Assembly: GCA_903851365.1 (NCBI GenBank)
Contig: CAINOB010000093.1
Location: 1 to 56,532, forward strand
DNA length: 56,532 nucleotides
From: an uncultured Bacteroidota bacterium
GTDB taxonomy: Bacteria; Bacteroidota; Bacteroidia; Bacteroidales; UBA12481
Direction: 5' to 3'
Shown: piece by piece, positions 28,054 through 36,811 of the stretch
How positions within the stretch are numbered: the stretch's first letter is position 1
Layout: each line of letters starts with the position of its first letter
Made by a program: the position numbers and the translations under genes
Notes under the pieces: model-generated
What the model was told of the DNA's origin: nothing
The model's input: only the letters and a program-made list of their open reading frames with translations
Database searches by the model: none

Positions 28054-29604
28054 ATGAAGATCGTGAAACGGAAAAGAAAATCGAAAGACGTGACACGCGG
28101 AGCCTTGTCCATTGCCCTGGCAGGTGGGCTCAGCCTGGCCTTTGTGCCGGCTGGGGATTCGAAAGATATCAAACAGGTACCCGTTGGCAGCCCTAAACTC
28201 CCAAACTTTATAATCTTTCTCACTGATGATCTGGGATATGGCGATCTTGGCTGTTACGGAAGTGTTATTAATTCAACTCCGAACTTCGACAGGTTTGCGC
28301 TTGAAGGCGTGAGATTAACAAACTGCCATTCTGCAGGAACCGTATGTTCCCCGTCACGTGCCGGAATTCTGACCGGCAGAAATCCTTATCGTTCAGGCTT
28401 TAATTATATCGCTGGAGGAAAAACCTACTTAAGGGATAGTGAGATTACCATCGCGGAATTGCTTAAGCAGAAAGGCTATCAGACCGGATTCTTTGGTAAG
28501 TGGCACCTTTCAAATCTTGAAGATTCCACGCAGCCTGATCCCGGGGACCAGGGATTTGATTATTGGCTTTCCACCTCAGTCAATGCGTTCGAAGGACCTG
28601 AAAATCCCCTGCATTTTATCAGGAACGGCAAGAAAACCGGAACTCTGCCAGGCTGGTATTGTGATATCGTTGTCCGGGAAAGTCTCGAATGGCTTAACAG
28701 GATTGATAAGAACAAGCCCTTTCTATTGGTTATCTGCACTCATGAGCCACATGCTCCTTTGAACCCACCTGATTCGCTGAGCGCTCCATTTCTGAAACCG
28801 GGCTTACTGGAGGTAATCAAGGGTATAAATTATGGAGGAGTTGATCGGGAAGGAAAATTCGATCAATCGAAAGCCTCTAAATATTATGGAACGATAAAAC
28901 AATTGGATAATGCGTTCGGTCATTTTATCGAAGGTATTGATAATAAGGGGTTAAAAGATAATTCATTAGTTTTCCTGACTAGCGATAACGGACCCGAACA
29001 TCCGGTAAATCTCGAAGAATCCAAAGGTGCATGGACTGATCCTCCACGTGATTATTGTTACGGAACTCCCGGGCAGTACCGGGGTATGAAGAGGTATCCT
29101 TACGAAGGCGGCCATAGAGTTCCGGGGTTGGTAAGGTGGCCCGGAAAGATTAACCCTGGCACCCTGTCAAATGAATTATTTAATGGAACGGATTTTCTTC
29201 CGGTATTTTGCCGGTTAGCTGGAATGAATGTGCCAACTGACCGAAAAATTGATGGAGTTGATGCTTTTAATGCTTTTGTCGGTAAAGAAGTTAAACGCAG
29301 TGAACCTTGCCTGTGGATTTTTCCCGCCCATGAAGATTCCTGGTTCAGAATGCCGCATATGGCCATGCAAAACGGCGATTTTGTTTTGCTCGGTTGGTTT
29401 CCTCCCAAAAAAGAGGATCAGGGGATTGTTCCATGGGTTAAACAATCGGTTCCTGTGCGTTTCGAACTTTTCGATATAAAGATAGATCCCGGTCAGAAAT
29501 TCGATTTATTGTCCTCCTTGCCTGATAAATCAAAAAAGCTGTCGAAAATAATGATCGACCAGTGGCTCGATATCCGTCAGGATTTCATTAAAACTACCAA
29601 TTGA
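28054..29604 (+). CDS. Cys-type sulfatase (arylsulfatase, S1 family)
   Basis: The 516-residue protein has the S1 sulfatase fold. Metal-binding Asp residues lie in FLTDDLGYGDLGCYG, and the formylglycine site is C98 in CSPSR. The TGFFGKWHLS and SDNGPEHP segments complete the signature. A signal peptide follows a basic N-terminus (LSIALAGGLSLAFVPA). It needs its Cys converted to formylglycine by FGE or anSME, neither of which lies in this window. The substrate is a sulfate ester on a glycan, inferred from context. Next gene starts 12 bp downstream. Confidence 0.92.
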   Translation: MKIVKRKRKSKDVTRGALSIALAGGLSLAFVPAGDSKDIKQVPVGSPKLPNFIIFLTDDLGYGDLGCYGSVINSTPNFDRFALEGVRLTNCHSAGTVCSPSRAGILTGRNPYRSGFNYIAGGKTYLRDSEITIAELLKQKGYQTGFFGKWHLSNLEDSTQPDPGDQGFDYWLSTSVNAFEGPENPLHFIRNGKKTGTLPGWYCDIVVRESLEWLNRIDKNKPFLLVICTHEPHAPLNPPDSLSAPFLKPGLLEVIKGINYGGVDREGKFDQSKASKYYGTIKQLDNAFGHFIEGIDNKGLKDNSLVFLTSDNGPEHPVNLEESKGAWTDPPRDYCYGTPGQYRGMKRYPYEGGHRVPGLVRWPGKINPGTLSNELFNGTDFLPVFCRLAGMNVPTDRKIDGVDAFNAFVGKEVKRSEPCLWIFPAHEDSWFRMPHMAMQNGDFVLLGWFPPKKEDQGIVPWVKQSVPVRFELFDIKIDPGQKFDLLSSLPDKSKKLSKIMIDQWLDIRQDFIKTTN

Positions 29605-29616
29605 TAATAAGTACTT

Positions 29617-31680
29617 ATGAATAACCTCAAATTCTTAATTCTGCTCTGCCTGATCCCGGGTCTGGCGGTAAATCTCTCTGGTCAGAATCTCAAGCCGGTG
29701 TTTCATTGGAGCTTTGATACTGTCCTGAATCATAAAACGACAGAGGTGGTTTCCGGTGCAAACGACTCTATTCAAGGTAAATTCAAGGAGGTGGCCGGAG
29801 TAGCTGGAAAGGCCATCAGGCTCGATGGCTTCACCTGTCTGGTCAGCCATCCGGCAGATAAATCGCTGGTGGGTTCGACCGCACTGACTGTTGAAGCCTG
29901 GGTGGCTTTAGGTGCCTATCCCTGGAATTGGTGCCCCGTAATTACGCAATACAAGGAAGTGGAAGGTGGTTTTTCGTTCGAAATTGGACCTCGCGGTGAG
30001 CTGGGAATGAAACAGCAGATTGGTGGAAATGTATTATCCTGCATTTCGGAAGCTCAGATACCACTGAATACCTGGACGCATATCGCAGCAACGGTCGAAT
30101 CTGGCAAAGGGCTCAGGATTTTTATCAATGGCCGGGAATCGGGAAAATATGAAACTGTAAAAAAGCCTGATTTTACTGCCAATGCCGAGATCCGCATCGG
30201 TATGAATTATTCAGATGTATATCCTGCCTATCGCATAGGAACTGAAGGCGGCGATACTCCTTATTGGTTTTCCCTCGATGGAATAATCGACGAAATAAAG
30301 GTTTATAAAGGACTTTTGAACGATGAAAACCTGCTTGGTGATTACAAAGCCGCACTTCCATTGGCAAAACCTGATCTTCCTTTGCGGCAATTTCCCAGGA
30401 TCAAGCCGACCGGAAAGTTTAAAGCCTTTTATACCAATCTTAAGTATTATGAGGAGTGGGACGAACAATGGCCGGTGGCAGCCGATCCCGATATCGTTGT
30501 GACATTTGCCGATTCCCCTGTAAAATATGTTTTCTGGCGCGGAACACGCTTTTCACCAGCATGGGTAACCGACAATAATTTGTGGATGGCTGATCAGAGT
30601 ATTGAAACCTGGAGCGGTCCCGAAGGATGTCTCGAGCATATGCAGGATCGTCATTGCAAATATTCGCACGTTCGGATTATCGAGAATACCGACGCCCGGA
30701 TTGTTGTCCATTGGCGATATGCCCCCGTCAGCGCCTATGATAAACTAAGGCTTGCCAATGAGAAAACGGGCTGGGAGCTTTGGATCGATGAGTATTATTA
30801 TATCTATCCCGATGCTACCGCCATCAGGAAGGTGACCTGGAAAACTGAGTATATGTGTGATCCAGTTCAATATCAGGAAACACTACCATTAACCGAGGAA
30901 GGTCAGCTTCAGGGAGATGTTATAGAATCTGATTATCTGCGGATTGCAAACCTTAAAGGCGATAAACAGGAATATGATTACGTAGAAAATCCTGCTGCAG
31001 GAAATAGTAAGAAAGTACCTGAAAAACCAAATATTCAGCAACATAACTTCAAATCGCTTTATGATCCCTTCATAATTTTCGAACCTGGAAACAGCATGGA
31101 ATACATGTCCGACCGGAATCTTAGCAACCTCAAATCACCTGGTTCCTGCAACCACTGGCCGGTAGGTCAGGCATATTGTGATGGCCGTCGTGCCGTTGCT
31201 GCCGACCGTCCGACGCATTTCCTGGGTTTCCCGATCTCTTATCCGGTATTGCACAAAGGAAACGACGGAAGAAGCTGGCTTAATTCACTTTATGGAATGA
31301 AGAACCTGACAATAGACGATCTTGTTGTACTTGGAAGAAGCTGGGCAACAGCTCCTGCACTAACCATTGATGGATCCGGCAGTTTCGTAAGCAAGGGATA
31401 TGATATGAGCGAAAAAACATACAGAATAACGTATACCGGCCCTGACGCCAAAAAAAAACTGAGCCTTCATATTGATGCAACCGAGACCGCACCACTGTTT
31501 AATCCTTCAATTTTGGTGGAAAACTGGGGAGATCAACCGGTAAAAGTTTTGGCTAATGGACAGCAACTTTTAGAAAATAAGGATTTTAGAGTCGGTAGGA
31601 TTGAAAGACTTGAAGGAACACACCTGATAATCTGGATTAACCGAAAATCAACAACGACAACGAAACTGGAGGTACTATGA
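29617..31680 (+). CDS. LamG-domain secreted protein with large unrecognised C-terminal module
   Basis: The 687-residue protein has a signal peptide (PGLAVNLSGQ) and a LamG/concanavalin-like jelly-roll at about 30-240 (ALTVEAWVALGAYPWNW, LDGIIDEIKVYKGLL). The rest, about 250-687, is a large beta-rich module I cannot assign. It has strongly conserved-looking segments such as VFWRGTRFSPAWV, EHMQDRHCKYSHVRI and GRSWATAPAL, with His, Arg and Tyr residues that could form an active site. It sits between two sulfatases and its stop overlaps the next start (ATGA), so it is translationally coupled to sulfate removal. A polysaccharide lyase or hydrolase is plausible; a distant link to ulvan-lyase-like proteins is only a suspicion. 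Confidence 0.65.
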   Translation: MNNLKFLILLCLIPGLAVNLSGQNLKPVFHWSFDTVLNHKTTEVVSGANDSIQGKFKEVAGVAGKAIRLDGFTCLVSHPADKSLVGSTALTVEAWVALGAYPWNWCPVITQYKEVEGGFSFEIGPRGELGMKQQIGGNVLSCISEAQIPLNTWTHIAATVESGKGLRIFINGRESGKYETVKKPDFTANAEIRIGMNYSDVYPAYRIGTEGGDTPYWFSLDGIIDEIKVYKGLLNDENLLGDYKAALPLAKPDLPLRQFPRIKPTGKFKAFYTNLKYYEEWDEQWPVAADPDIVVTFADSPVKYVFWRGTRFSPAWVTDNNLWMADQSIETWSGPEGCLEHMQDRHCKYSHVRIIENTDARIVVHWRYAPVSAYDKLRLANEKTGWELWIDEYYYIYPDATAIRKVTWKTEYMCDPVQYQETLPLTEEGQLQGDVIESDYLRIANLKGDKQEYDYVENPAAGNSKKVPEKPNIQQHNFKSLYDPFIIFEPGNSMEYMSDRNLSNLKSPGSCNHWPVGQAYCDGRRAVAADRPTHFLGFPISYPVLHKGNDGRSWLNSLYGMKNLTIDDLVVLGRSWATAPALTIDGSGSFVSKGYDMSEKTYRITYTGPDAKKKLSLHIDATETAPLFNPSILVENWGDQPVKVLANGQQLLENKDFRVGRIERLEGTHLIIWINRKSTTTTKLEVL

Positions 31681-33056
31681 AAAATAAAATTTCCGGCAAT
31701 CTGATCCTGATGGCAGGGTTGACGGGTTTGACCGCCGGTTGCACCAAGGAACCGCCCAGGCGGCCAAATATCATTTTCATTCTTACCGATGATCAACGCT
31801 GGGATGCCATGCATTGCGCCGGCAACGGAATCATTTACACTCCTAATATGGATCGCTTAGCCAGCGAGGGTATCCGTTTTCCAAATGCCTTTGTCACCAC
31901 CCCGATCTGCGCAGCCAGCCGGGCCAGTATTTTTACAGGTCTATACGAACGCACTCATACTTATACATTTACCAAGCCACCTATTAAACCTGAATTTCTT
32001 AAGGAATCCTATCCATACCTCCTGAAGAAATCAGGGTATCATACCGGTTTCATTGGTAAATTCGGCGTTTCAGTCGACAAGGGATGGACAGATTCTCTCT
32101 TCGACTATTCGAAGATCACCGCCTATCCTTACTGGAAAGAAGTAAATGGGAAAAAGATACACCTGACGGATCTCCACGGTGAATACGCCAACAGTTTTCT
32201 GGATTCCTGCTCATCTGATAAGCCTTTCTGCCTGTCGATCAGTTTCTGGGCACCTCACGCTGTGGACGAAAGTAAGGAGCAATATTTCTGGCCTGAATGG
32301 TGCGATACTTTGTACAAAAATGATATTATTCCGTTGCCCCGCACCTCAACAAAAGAAGTCTTTGACAGTCATCCTGATTTTATCCGAAATTCTTTCAGCC
32401 GCGAGCGATGGTTCTGGCGCTTTGATACACCGGAAAAGTTTCAGGAAATGGTGAAAGGGTATTACCGCATGATAAGCGGGGTGGATGCAGTAATTGGACG
32501 AATCAGAAATAAGCTGAAGGAGAAGGGATTGGCCGATAATACCATCATTATCTTTATGGGTGATAATGGTTATTTTCTGAGCGATCGCCAGCTGGCGGAT
32601 AAATGGCTGATGTATGAACAATCACTGAGGGTGCCTATGATTATTTATGATCCGCGGGTTTCCGGGGATAAACGGGGTAAAACTCCTGAGATTCCCAGTT
32701 TGAATATCGATATTGATCCGACAATTCTGGATTTTGCCGGTGTTAAAATTCCAGCTTCCAGTCAGGGGCAAAGTCTTGTACCTGTGGTCAACGGTCAATC
32801 CGTTAAACCCAGGGAATTTATTCTTTTCGAGCATCTGTGGGATTTTGTGAGTATTCCCCAATCGGAATGCGTTCGGTCGACCCGCTATAAATTAATCAGG
32901 TATCCTCAGCATCCGGGGTTCGAAGAGTTTTATGATATGAAAAATGATCCCGATGAAGTGCATAGCCTGATAAAAGATCCAGCCTCACAACCGCTTATCA
33001 GTGACTATACGAAAAAGCTTGATTCACTGATTGTTGTTAATAAGAAGAAATTGTGA
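31677..33056 (+). CDS. Cys-type sulfatase lipoprotein (S1 family)
   Basis: The 459-residue lipoprotein (LTAGC lipobox, Cys22) is an S1 sulfatase. It carries IIFILTDDQRWDAM for metal binding and C78 in CAASR, the C-x-A-x-R variant of the formylglycine motif. Later segments include GFIGKFGVS and IFMGDNGYF. It overlaps the LamG gene by 4 bp. Its stop codon lies within the first unit of a 7-bp tandem repeat tract. It differs enough from the upstream sulfatase that a different sulfate position or sugar is likely. Confidence 0.92.
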   Translation: MKNKISGNLILMAGLTGLTAGCTKEPPRRPNIIFILTDDQRWDAMHCAGNGIIYTPNMDRLASEGIRFPNAFVTTPICAASRASIFTGLYERTHTYTFTKPPIKPEFLKESYPYLLKKSGYHTGFIGKFGVSVDKGWTDSLFDYSKITAYPYWKEVNGKKIHLTDLHGEYANSFLDSCSSDKPFCLSISFWAPHAVDESKEQYFWPEWCDTLYKNDIIPLPRTSTKEVFDSHPDFIRNSFSRERWFWRFDTPEKFQEMVKGYYRMISGVDAVIGRIRNKLKEKGLADNTIIIFMGDNGYFLSDRQLADKWLMYEQSLRVPMIIYDPRVSGDKRGKTPEIPSLNIDIDPTILDFAGVKIPASSQGQSLVPVVNGQSVKPREFILFEHLWDFVSIPQSECVRSTRYKLIRYPQHPGFEEFYDMKNDPDEVHSLIKDPASQPLISDYTKKLDSLIVVNKKKL

Positions 33057-33080
33057 CCGGTGACTGGTGACGAGTGACAG
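33053..33080. repeat. Tandem 7-bp repeats, GTGACNN units
   Basis: Four consecutive 7-bp units (GTGACCG, GTGACTG, GTGACGA, GTGACAG) begin one base before the sulfatase stop codon. A second tract of the same period follows at 33128. It looks like a degenerate microsatellite. Confidence 0.75.
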
Positions 33081-33097
33081 AAGAAAAAGAGCGGTGG

Positions 33098-33119
33098 TCG
33101 AAGAAGAAGATCGATGGAC
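33098..33119. repeat. 22-nt imperfect direct repeat, second copy
   Basis: A 22-nt stretch beginning TCGAAGAAGAA and ending CGATGGAC resembles the stretch at 27972-27993 (TCGAAGAAGAA ... CGATAGAC), with three differences. Both copies lie just after a gene on the plus strand. This is a small intergenic repeat of unknown role. Confidence 0.4.
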
Positions 33120-33127
33120 GGAAGGCC

Positions 33128-33162
33128 ACTGCCTACTGCCTTCTGCCAACGGCCTACTGAAG
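33128..33162. repeat. Tandem 7-bp repeats, ACTGCCT units
   Basis: Five consecutive 7-bp units follow the pattern ACTGCCT, ACTGCCT, TCTGCCA, ACGGCCT, ACTGAAG. The tract lies between two converging genes. It has the same period as, but another unit than, the tract at 33053. Confidence 0.7.
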
Positions 33163-33170
33163 CCCGACCT

Positions 33171-33686
33171 TTATACTTCAACTTTAACCTTCGGCCCCCC
33201 TTCAGGCAAATCCAGTAAAAAGCTCTTCAGCTCCTGCGGCTTATTTGTGGTGATCGATATCATCCTGCCGCTGGTCAGCCTGAAGGTTACGAGGTATTTG
33301 CCTCCAAAGTTCATTTCTGTACGATTAAGGCTGCGATGAGTGCCAACCCCTTGAAACGACCTGAATCCCTTGGGTTTTGTCAGCTCTATCTCAGAGATTT
33401 TGTTGAATGGAATAACCTTGAATGCTCTGCGAAAAGGGTAAACCTTATATTCAAATGTTTCTGGGGTTATTCTGATATCCAGCCGGATAAAGAAAATGAC
33501 CAATGTGGAAATGGGTGCGATCAGGACAGTGATCATTGAAAATTTATCCTTATCAGGCATCGTATTCCATTCCGTGAGGAATACCATTAATGCTATAAAA
33601 CCGACCATCAGGGTAACCCCTCCGAAAATCAACAGGCGCCATAATTGTGGCATGGTCTGCTCCTCGGAAAAATAGATTTTTGACAT
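33171..33686 (-). CDS. Small membrane protein with PH-like C-terminal domain
   Basis: The frame extends upstream to 33812, but the start at 33686 (MSKIYFSEEQTMPQLW) is more natural, giving 171 residues. Two transmembrane helices are seen (LLIFGGVTLMVGFIALMV and MITVLIAPISTLVIFFI), followed by a beta-rich domain (RITPETFEYKVYPFRRAF ... VIPFNKISEIEL) resembling bacterial PH-like domains. Function unknown. It converges on the sulfatase gene and is flanked on both sides by 7-bp repeat tracts. Confidence 0.65.
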   Translation of the reverse strand: MSKIYFSEEQTMPQLWRLLIFGGVTLMVGFIALMVFLTEWNTMPDKDKFSMITVLIAPISTLVIFFIRLDIRITPETFEYKVYPFRRAFKVIPFNKISEIELTKPKGFRSFQGVGTHRSLNRTEMNFGGKYLVTFRLTSGRMISITTNKPQELKSFLLDLPEGGPKVKVEV

Positions 33687-33744
33687 AACTGATTTTTGTA
33701 GAATGATTGGCTTTAGCAAAGATAGAATTATTAGATTCGAAGAC

Positions 33745-33793
33745 CAATTCCAAGATTCCAAATCGAATTTTGAATGATGAATTTTCAGAATGA
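33745..33793. repeat. 7-bp periodic repeats, CAATTCC/AATTTTG units
   Basis: Seven consecutive 7-bp units can be read: CAATTCC, AAGATTC, CAAATCG, AATTTTG, AATGATG, AATTTTC, AGAATGA. The motif drifts but the period is constant. It lies upstream of the small membrane protein gene. Confidence 0.5.
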
Positions 33794-33811
33794 TTATAAT
33801 TGAAGCCTCCA

Positions 33812-33846
33812 ATACCCCATACCCGAAACCTGATACCCAATACCAT
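33812..33846. repeat. 7-bp periodic repeats, ATACCCN units, abutting a start codon
   Basis: Five consecutive 7-bp units (ATACCCC, ATACCCG, AAACCTG, ATACCCA, ATACCAT) run directly into the ATG of the propeller-phosphoesterase gene; the last unit includes its AT. The leader of that gene is therefore made almost entirely of repeat. Confidence 0.7.
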
Positions 33847-36649
33847 GAAATACCTAATTTCCCTTTTTCTCGCCCTTACGGTCATTGCGTGTAAAAGTCC
33901 CGATTCCCTCTGGATCATCCAGGCTCCTGCCGGTGAGCAATATACTAAGCTCGATACCACTGGAATCTCAGTTATTCCCAATGGTAGGTTCATAAAGCCA
34001 GTCGGGCATACTTTTCGCACCGCACCTCATCCGTACGGTCTATGCCTCAGCCCGGATGGAAAGATAGCAGTTACAGCAAACTCAGGTACCAGCCCGCTCT
34101 CGATCACCATTCTGAGAAATATACAGTCTGATTATCCTGAAATTCAGCAGGTCCCACCGGGGGCTCAAACCGATAAAGGTGTTTTGGCAAGCGTTTTCAT
34201 GGGCCTGGCCATTTCGCCAGATAATGAAACAGTGTATGTCTCAGGCGGACAGGAGAATAAGATTTATCTGTTCGATCTCAAAACCGGGAAGAATAAGGGG
34301 TTTATTCCTTGCGGAGCAATGATCGGTGGTCGCGACTTTTCGCATGGATATATCGGTGATATGCGCTTGAACAAAGCTGGTGATCGGTTATATGTGGTGG
34401 ATCAGATTAATTTTATTCTCCTCATCATTGATCCGGTTAAAAAGGAAGTCCTTCACCGCATTAATACGGGCAGGTACCCATTTGGCCTTTGCTTGTCGCC
34501 TGACGAAAAGAAAGTTTATGTAGCCAATGTCGGGATGTATGAGTATACCCGCATTGCCAGTCTTAATCCTGACAGCCTGAATCAAACATCGTTAGCCTAT
34601 CCGGCTTTTGCCTATTTATCAAAAGAAGCCGAGGAGGGTATTCATAATGATTCATTAAATATCCCGGGACTGGGAAAACCAAATACAACCGAATCATTTT
34701 CTGTATGGACCATTGATATTGCCGATCAGGTAAATCCTAGGGTGACTGCAAAGGCAAAAACAGGTAATCTGGTTGGCCAGATGCTTGAGGATTTTCCAGC
34801 GGTTGGCGGATCAAGCCCAAATTCGGTGATTGCTACTGACCATTTCGTTTTCGTAAGCAATGGAACGAATGATAATATTTCGATACTCGATACCCGCACA
34901 GACACTGTATTTCAAACTATTCCACTAGTTCTTGACCAGCGCCTGCGTAGTTTTCGTGGAATCATTCCATTCGGTTTGGCTGTTTCACCGGACCAGAAAC
35001 GCCTGTTCGTGGCTGAATCAGGCATTAATGCTGTTGCGGTGATCGATATTTCATCAAAAGAAATAATTGGTCATATCCCAGTTGGTTGGTTCCCGGCAAA
35101 AATCCAGATAACCCCTGACGGAAAGAAATTGATTGTTTCAAATGCCAAAGGTTACGGCTCCGGTCCTAATGGTGGTCTCGACTACATCAAGCGTCCTGAA
35201 GGTACTTATATCGGCAGTCTGATGAAGGGTTCAGTTTCTGTATTGGATATTCCTTCAGACCGTCAGTTGAAAAAACTTACCAAAGAGGTTGTAGCCTTAA
35301 ACTTTCTAATTAAGAAGTCCTCCGATCATTCGTTTTCTTCACGAATAGATAACCCGGTTCCACTGTATCCTGGATATTCAAAATCTCCGATAAAATATAT
35401 CGTTTTTGTTTCCAAGGAAAATCGCACGTATGATGAAATTTTCGGACAGGTAAAGGCCGGCCGCGGTGATCCCTCCATGGCCCGTTACGGTGCTGCAGCT
35501 TCTTTTACAAATAGGGCCAGGGACAAAGTTGTGGATAAGGCTGATATCATGATAAATCACCTTGCCCTGGCTAACAGGTTTTCTATTTCTGACAACTTCT
35601 ATGTCGATTCCGATGTTTCTGCAGATGGACATCGTTGGTTGGTGAACACCTATCCGAATGAATGGGTGGAGGCCTCTGTTCCTGCCAGTTATGGAGGTAA
35701 CCGTGAGTATAAGCCCAAATCCAGGGCTCCGGGAAATCTTGGTTTTAATGGATCTGCAGGGGCTATTTACCCAGAGGATTATAATGAAGCAGGATCGCTT
35801 TGGGATCATCTTGACCGGAATAAAATCCCCTTCTATAATTTCGGTTTTTCGATCATGTTTGAACCCGGGGCTTATCAGGATGATTATAAGTATACCGGCA
35901 TAAGGCATCTTGCGAATTTTCCGATGCCCGGACCACTGTTTAATAATACCTGCAAGGTTTATCCGACCTTCAATATGGCCATCCCTGATCAGTTCAGGAT
36001 CGATCAGTTTATCAAGGTATTCAATGAACGGTGGGCAAAACCGATAACCGATAACCAACCACAGTCAACCATTGGCTCCAGTCCGGAATTGCCCTCTGTA
36101 ATTACCATCATTGTTCCTCAAGATCATGGCGCAGGTGAACGCCCCGAAGCCGGATATCCTTTCAGAGAAAGCTATATGTGCGATAATGATCTCGCAATTG
36201 GCCGATTGGTCGAATTTCTGAGCCATACGCCCTATTGGAAAAACATGGCAATTGTGATAACTGAGGATGATGCCCAGGGTGGTGCCGACCACGTGGATGC
36301 ACACCGCAGCGTTCTCATGGTGATCTCTCCCTATGCAAAGAAAAATTATGTGTCGCATTCGCATGTGAGCTTCGGTAGTATTTTTAAAACCTTTTGGAAT
36401 ATACAGGGTACCCCTTACTTGAATCAATACGATGCGGGGGCAACTGACCTTTCCGATTTGTTTACCTCAACTCCCGATTTTACTCCATATCAGGCTATTC
36501 CTGCTGATATTAGGGTATTTGATCCGATAAAGGCACTTAACCCCTTTGATGAAAAATTCAACTGGAAAGCGCTGAGTGAATCCCCATCCATCGATAATGT
36601 AAAGGATATGTTACGGGAGAGCAAGGAAGTTGAGGGTTGGAGGAAATAA
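33845..36649 (+). CDS. Lipoprotein with beta-propeller and phosphoesterase domains
   Basis: The start at 33845 (MKYLISLFLALTVIAC) gives a lipobox with Cys16; an earlier in-frame start at 33800 would spoil the signal. The 934-residue protein has an N-terminal YVTN-type seven-bladed propeller (about 55-470; repeats such as AISPDNETVYVSGG and LSPDEKKVYVANVG) and a C-terminal phosphoesterase/phospholipase-C-like domain (about 530-900; VFVSKENRTYDEIFG, DVSADGHRW, ITEDDAQGGADHVDAHR). The second domain has the metal-binding signature of the alkaline phosphatase superfamily. Substrate unknown; periplasmic or surface phosphoester hydrolysis is inferred. Confidence 0.85.
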   Translation: MKYLISLFLALTVIACKSPDSLWIIQAPAGEQYTKLDTTGISVIPNGRFIKPVGHTFRTAPHPYGLCLSPDGKIAVTANSGTSPLSITILRNIQSDYPEIQQVPPGAQTDKGVLASVFMGLAISPDNETVYVSGGQENKIYLFDLKTGKNKGFIPCGAMIGGRDFSHGYIGDMRLNKAGDRLYVVDQINFILLIIDPVKKEVLHRINTGRYPFGLCLSPDEKKVYVANVGMYEYTRIASLNPDSLNQTSLAYPAFAYLSKEAEEGIHNDSLNIPGLGKPNTTESFSVWTIDIADQVNPRVTAKAKTGNLVGQMLEDFPAVGGSSPNSVIATDHFVFVSNGTNDNISILDTRTDTVFQTIPLVLDQRLRSFRGIIPFGLAVSPDQKRLFVAESGINAVAVIDISSKEIIGHIPVGWFPAKIQITPDGKKLIVSNAKGYGSGPNGGLDYIKRPEGTYIGSLMKGSVSVLDIPSDRQLKKLTKEVVALNFLIKKSSDHSFSSRIDNPVPLYPGYSKSPIKYIVFVSKENRTYDEIFGQVKAGRGDPSMARYGAAASFTNRARDKVVDKADIMINHLALANRFSISDNFYVDSDVSADGHRWLVNTYPNEWVEASVPASYGGNREYKPKSRAPGNLGFNGSAGAIYPEDYNEAGSLWDHLDRNKIPFYNFGFSIMFEPGAYQDDYKYTGIRHLANFPMPGPLFNNTCKVYPTFNMAIPDQFRIDQFIKVFNERWAKPITDNQPQSTIGSSPELPSVITIIVPQDHGAGERPEAGYPFRESYMCDNDLAIGRLVEFLSHTPYWKNMAIVITEDDAQGGADHVDAHRSVLMVISPYAKKNYVSHSHVSFGSIFKTFWNIQGTPYLNQYDAGATDLSDLFTSTPDFTPYQAIPADIRVFDPIKALNPFDEKFNWKALSESPSIDNVKDMLRESKEVEGWRK

Positions 36650-36677
36650 AATGATGTTTGTTTTTTCGTATTGCACC

Positions 36678-36707
36678 TTGCAGAAATGAAAAATTCGTGT
36701 ACATTTG
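36678..36707 (+). promoter_or_regulatory. Promoter of tRNA-Asp (TTG / TAnnTTTG)
   Basis: TTG (36678-36680), 19 bp, then TACATTTG (36700-36707). This is a textbook Bacteroidetes sigma-ABfr promoter and lies 16 bp before the tRNA. Confidence 0.8.
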
Positions 36708-36723
36708 CACCTCGAACAATTGA

Positions 36724-36797
36724 GGTCGTGTAGTTCAGTTGGGTAGAATATCGGCCTGTCACGCCGAGGGTCGCGGGTTCGAGTCCCGTCGCGACCG
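36724..36797 (+). tRNA. tRNA-Asp (anticodon GTC)
   Basis: A 74-nt cloverleaf without encoded CCA. The acceptor stem is GGTCGTG paired with CGCGACC (one G-U pair), the discriminator is G, the anticodon stem-loop is TCGGC-CTGTCAC-GCCGA with anticodon GTC, and the T-arm contains GGGTTCGAGTCCC. Isolated single tRNA with its own promoter and terminator. Confidence 0.96.
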
Positions 36798-36811
36798 CCT
36801 CAAAAATCGAA

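Noticed and set aside
33800-33844. Earlier in-frame start for the propeller-phosphoesterase gene
   Set aside because: It would put repeat-derived residues before the lipoprotein signal; the start at 33845 gives a clean lipobox.
35378-36058. 226-codon minus-strand open frame
   Set aside because: It lies opposite the phosphoesterase domain and has no recognisable features; it is a shadow frame.
36724-36797. tRNA-Asp as an integration site for a genomic island
   Set aside because: No integrase, no direct repeat of the tRNA 3' end and no island boundary are seen nearby.
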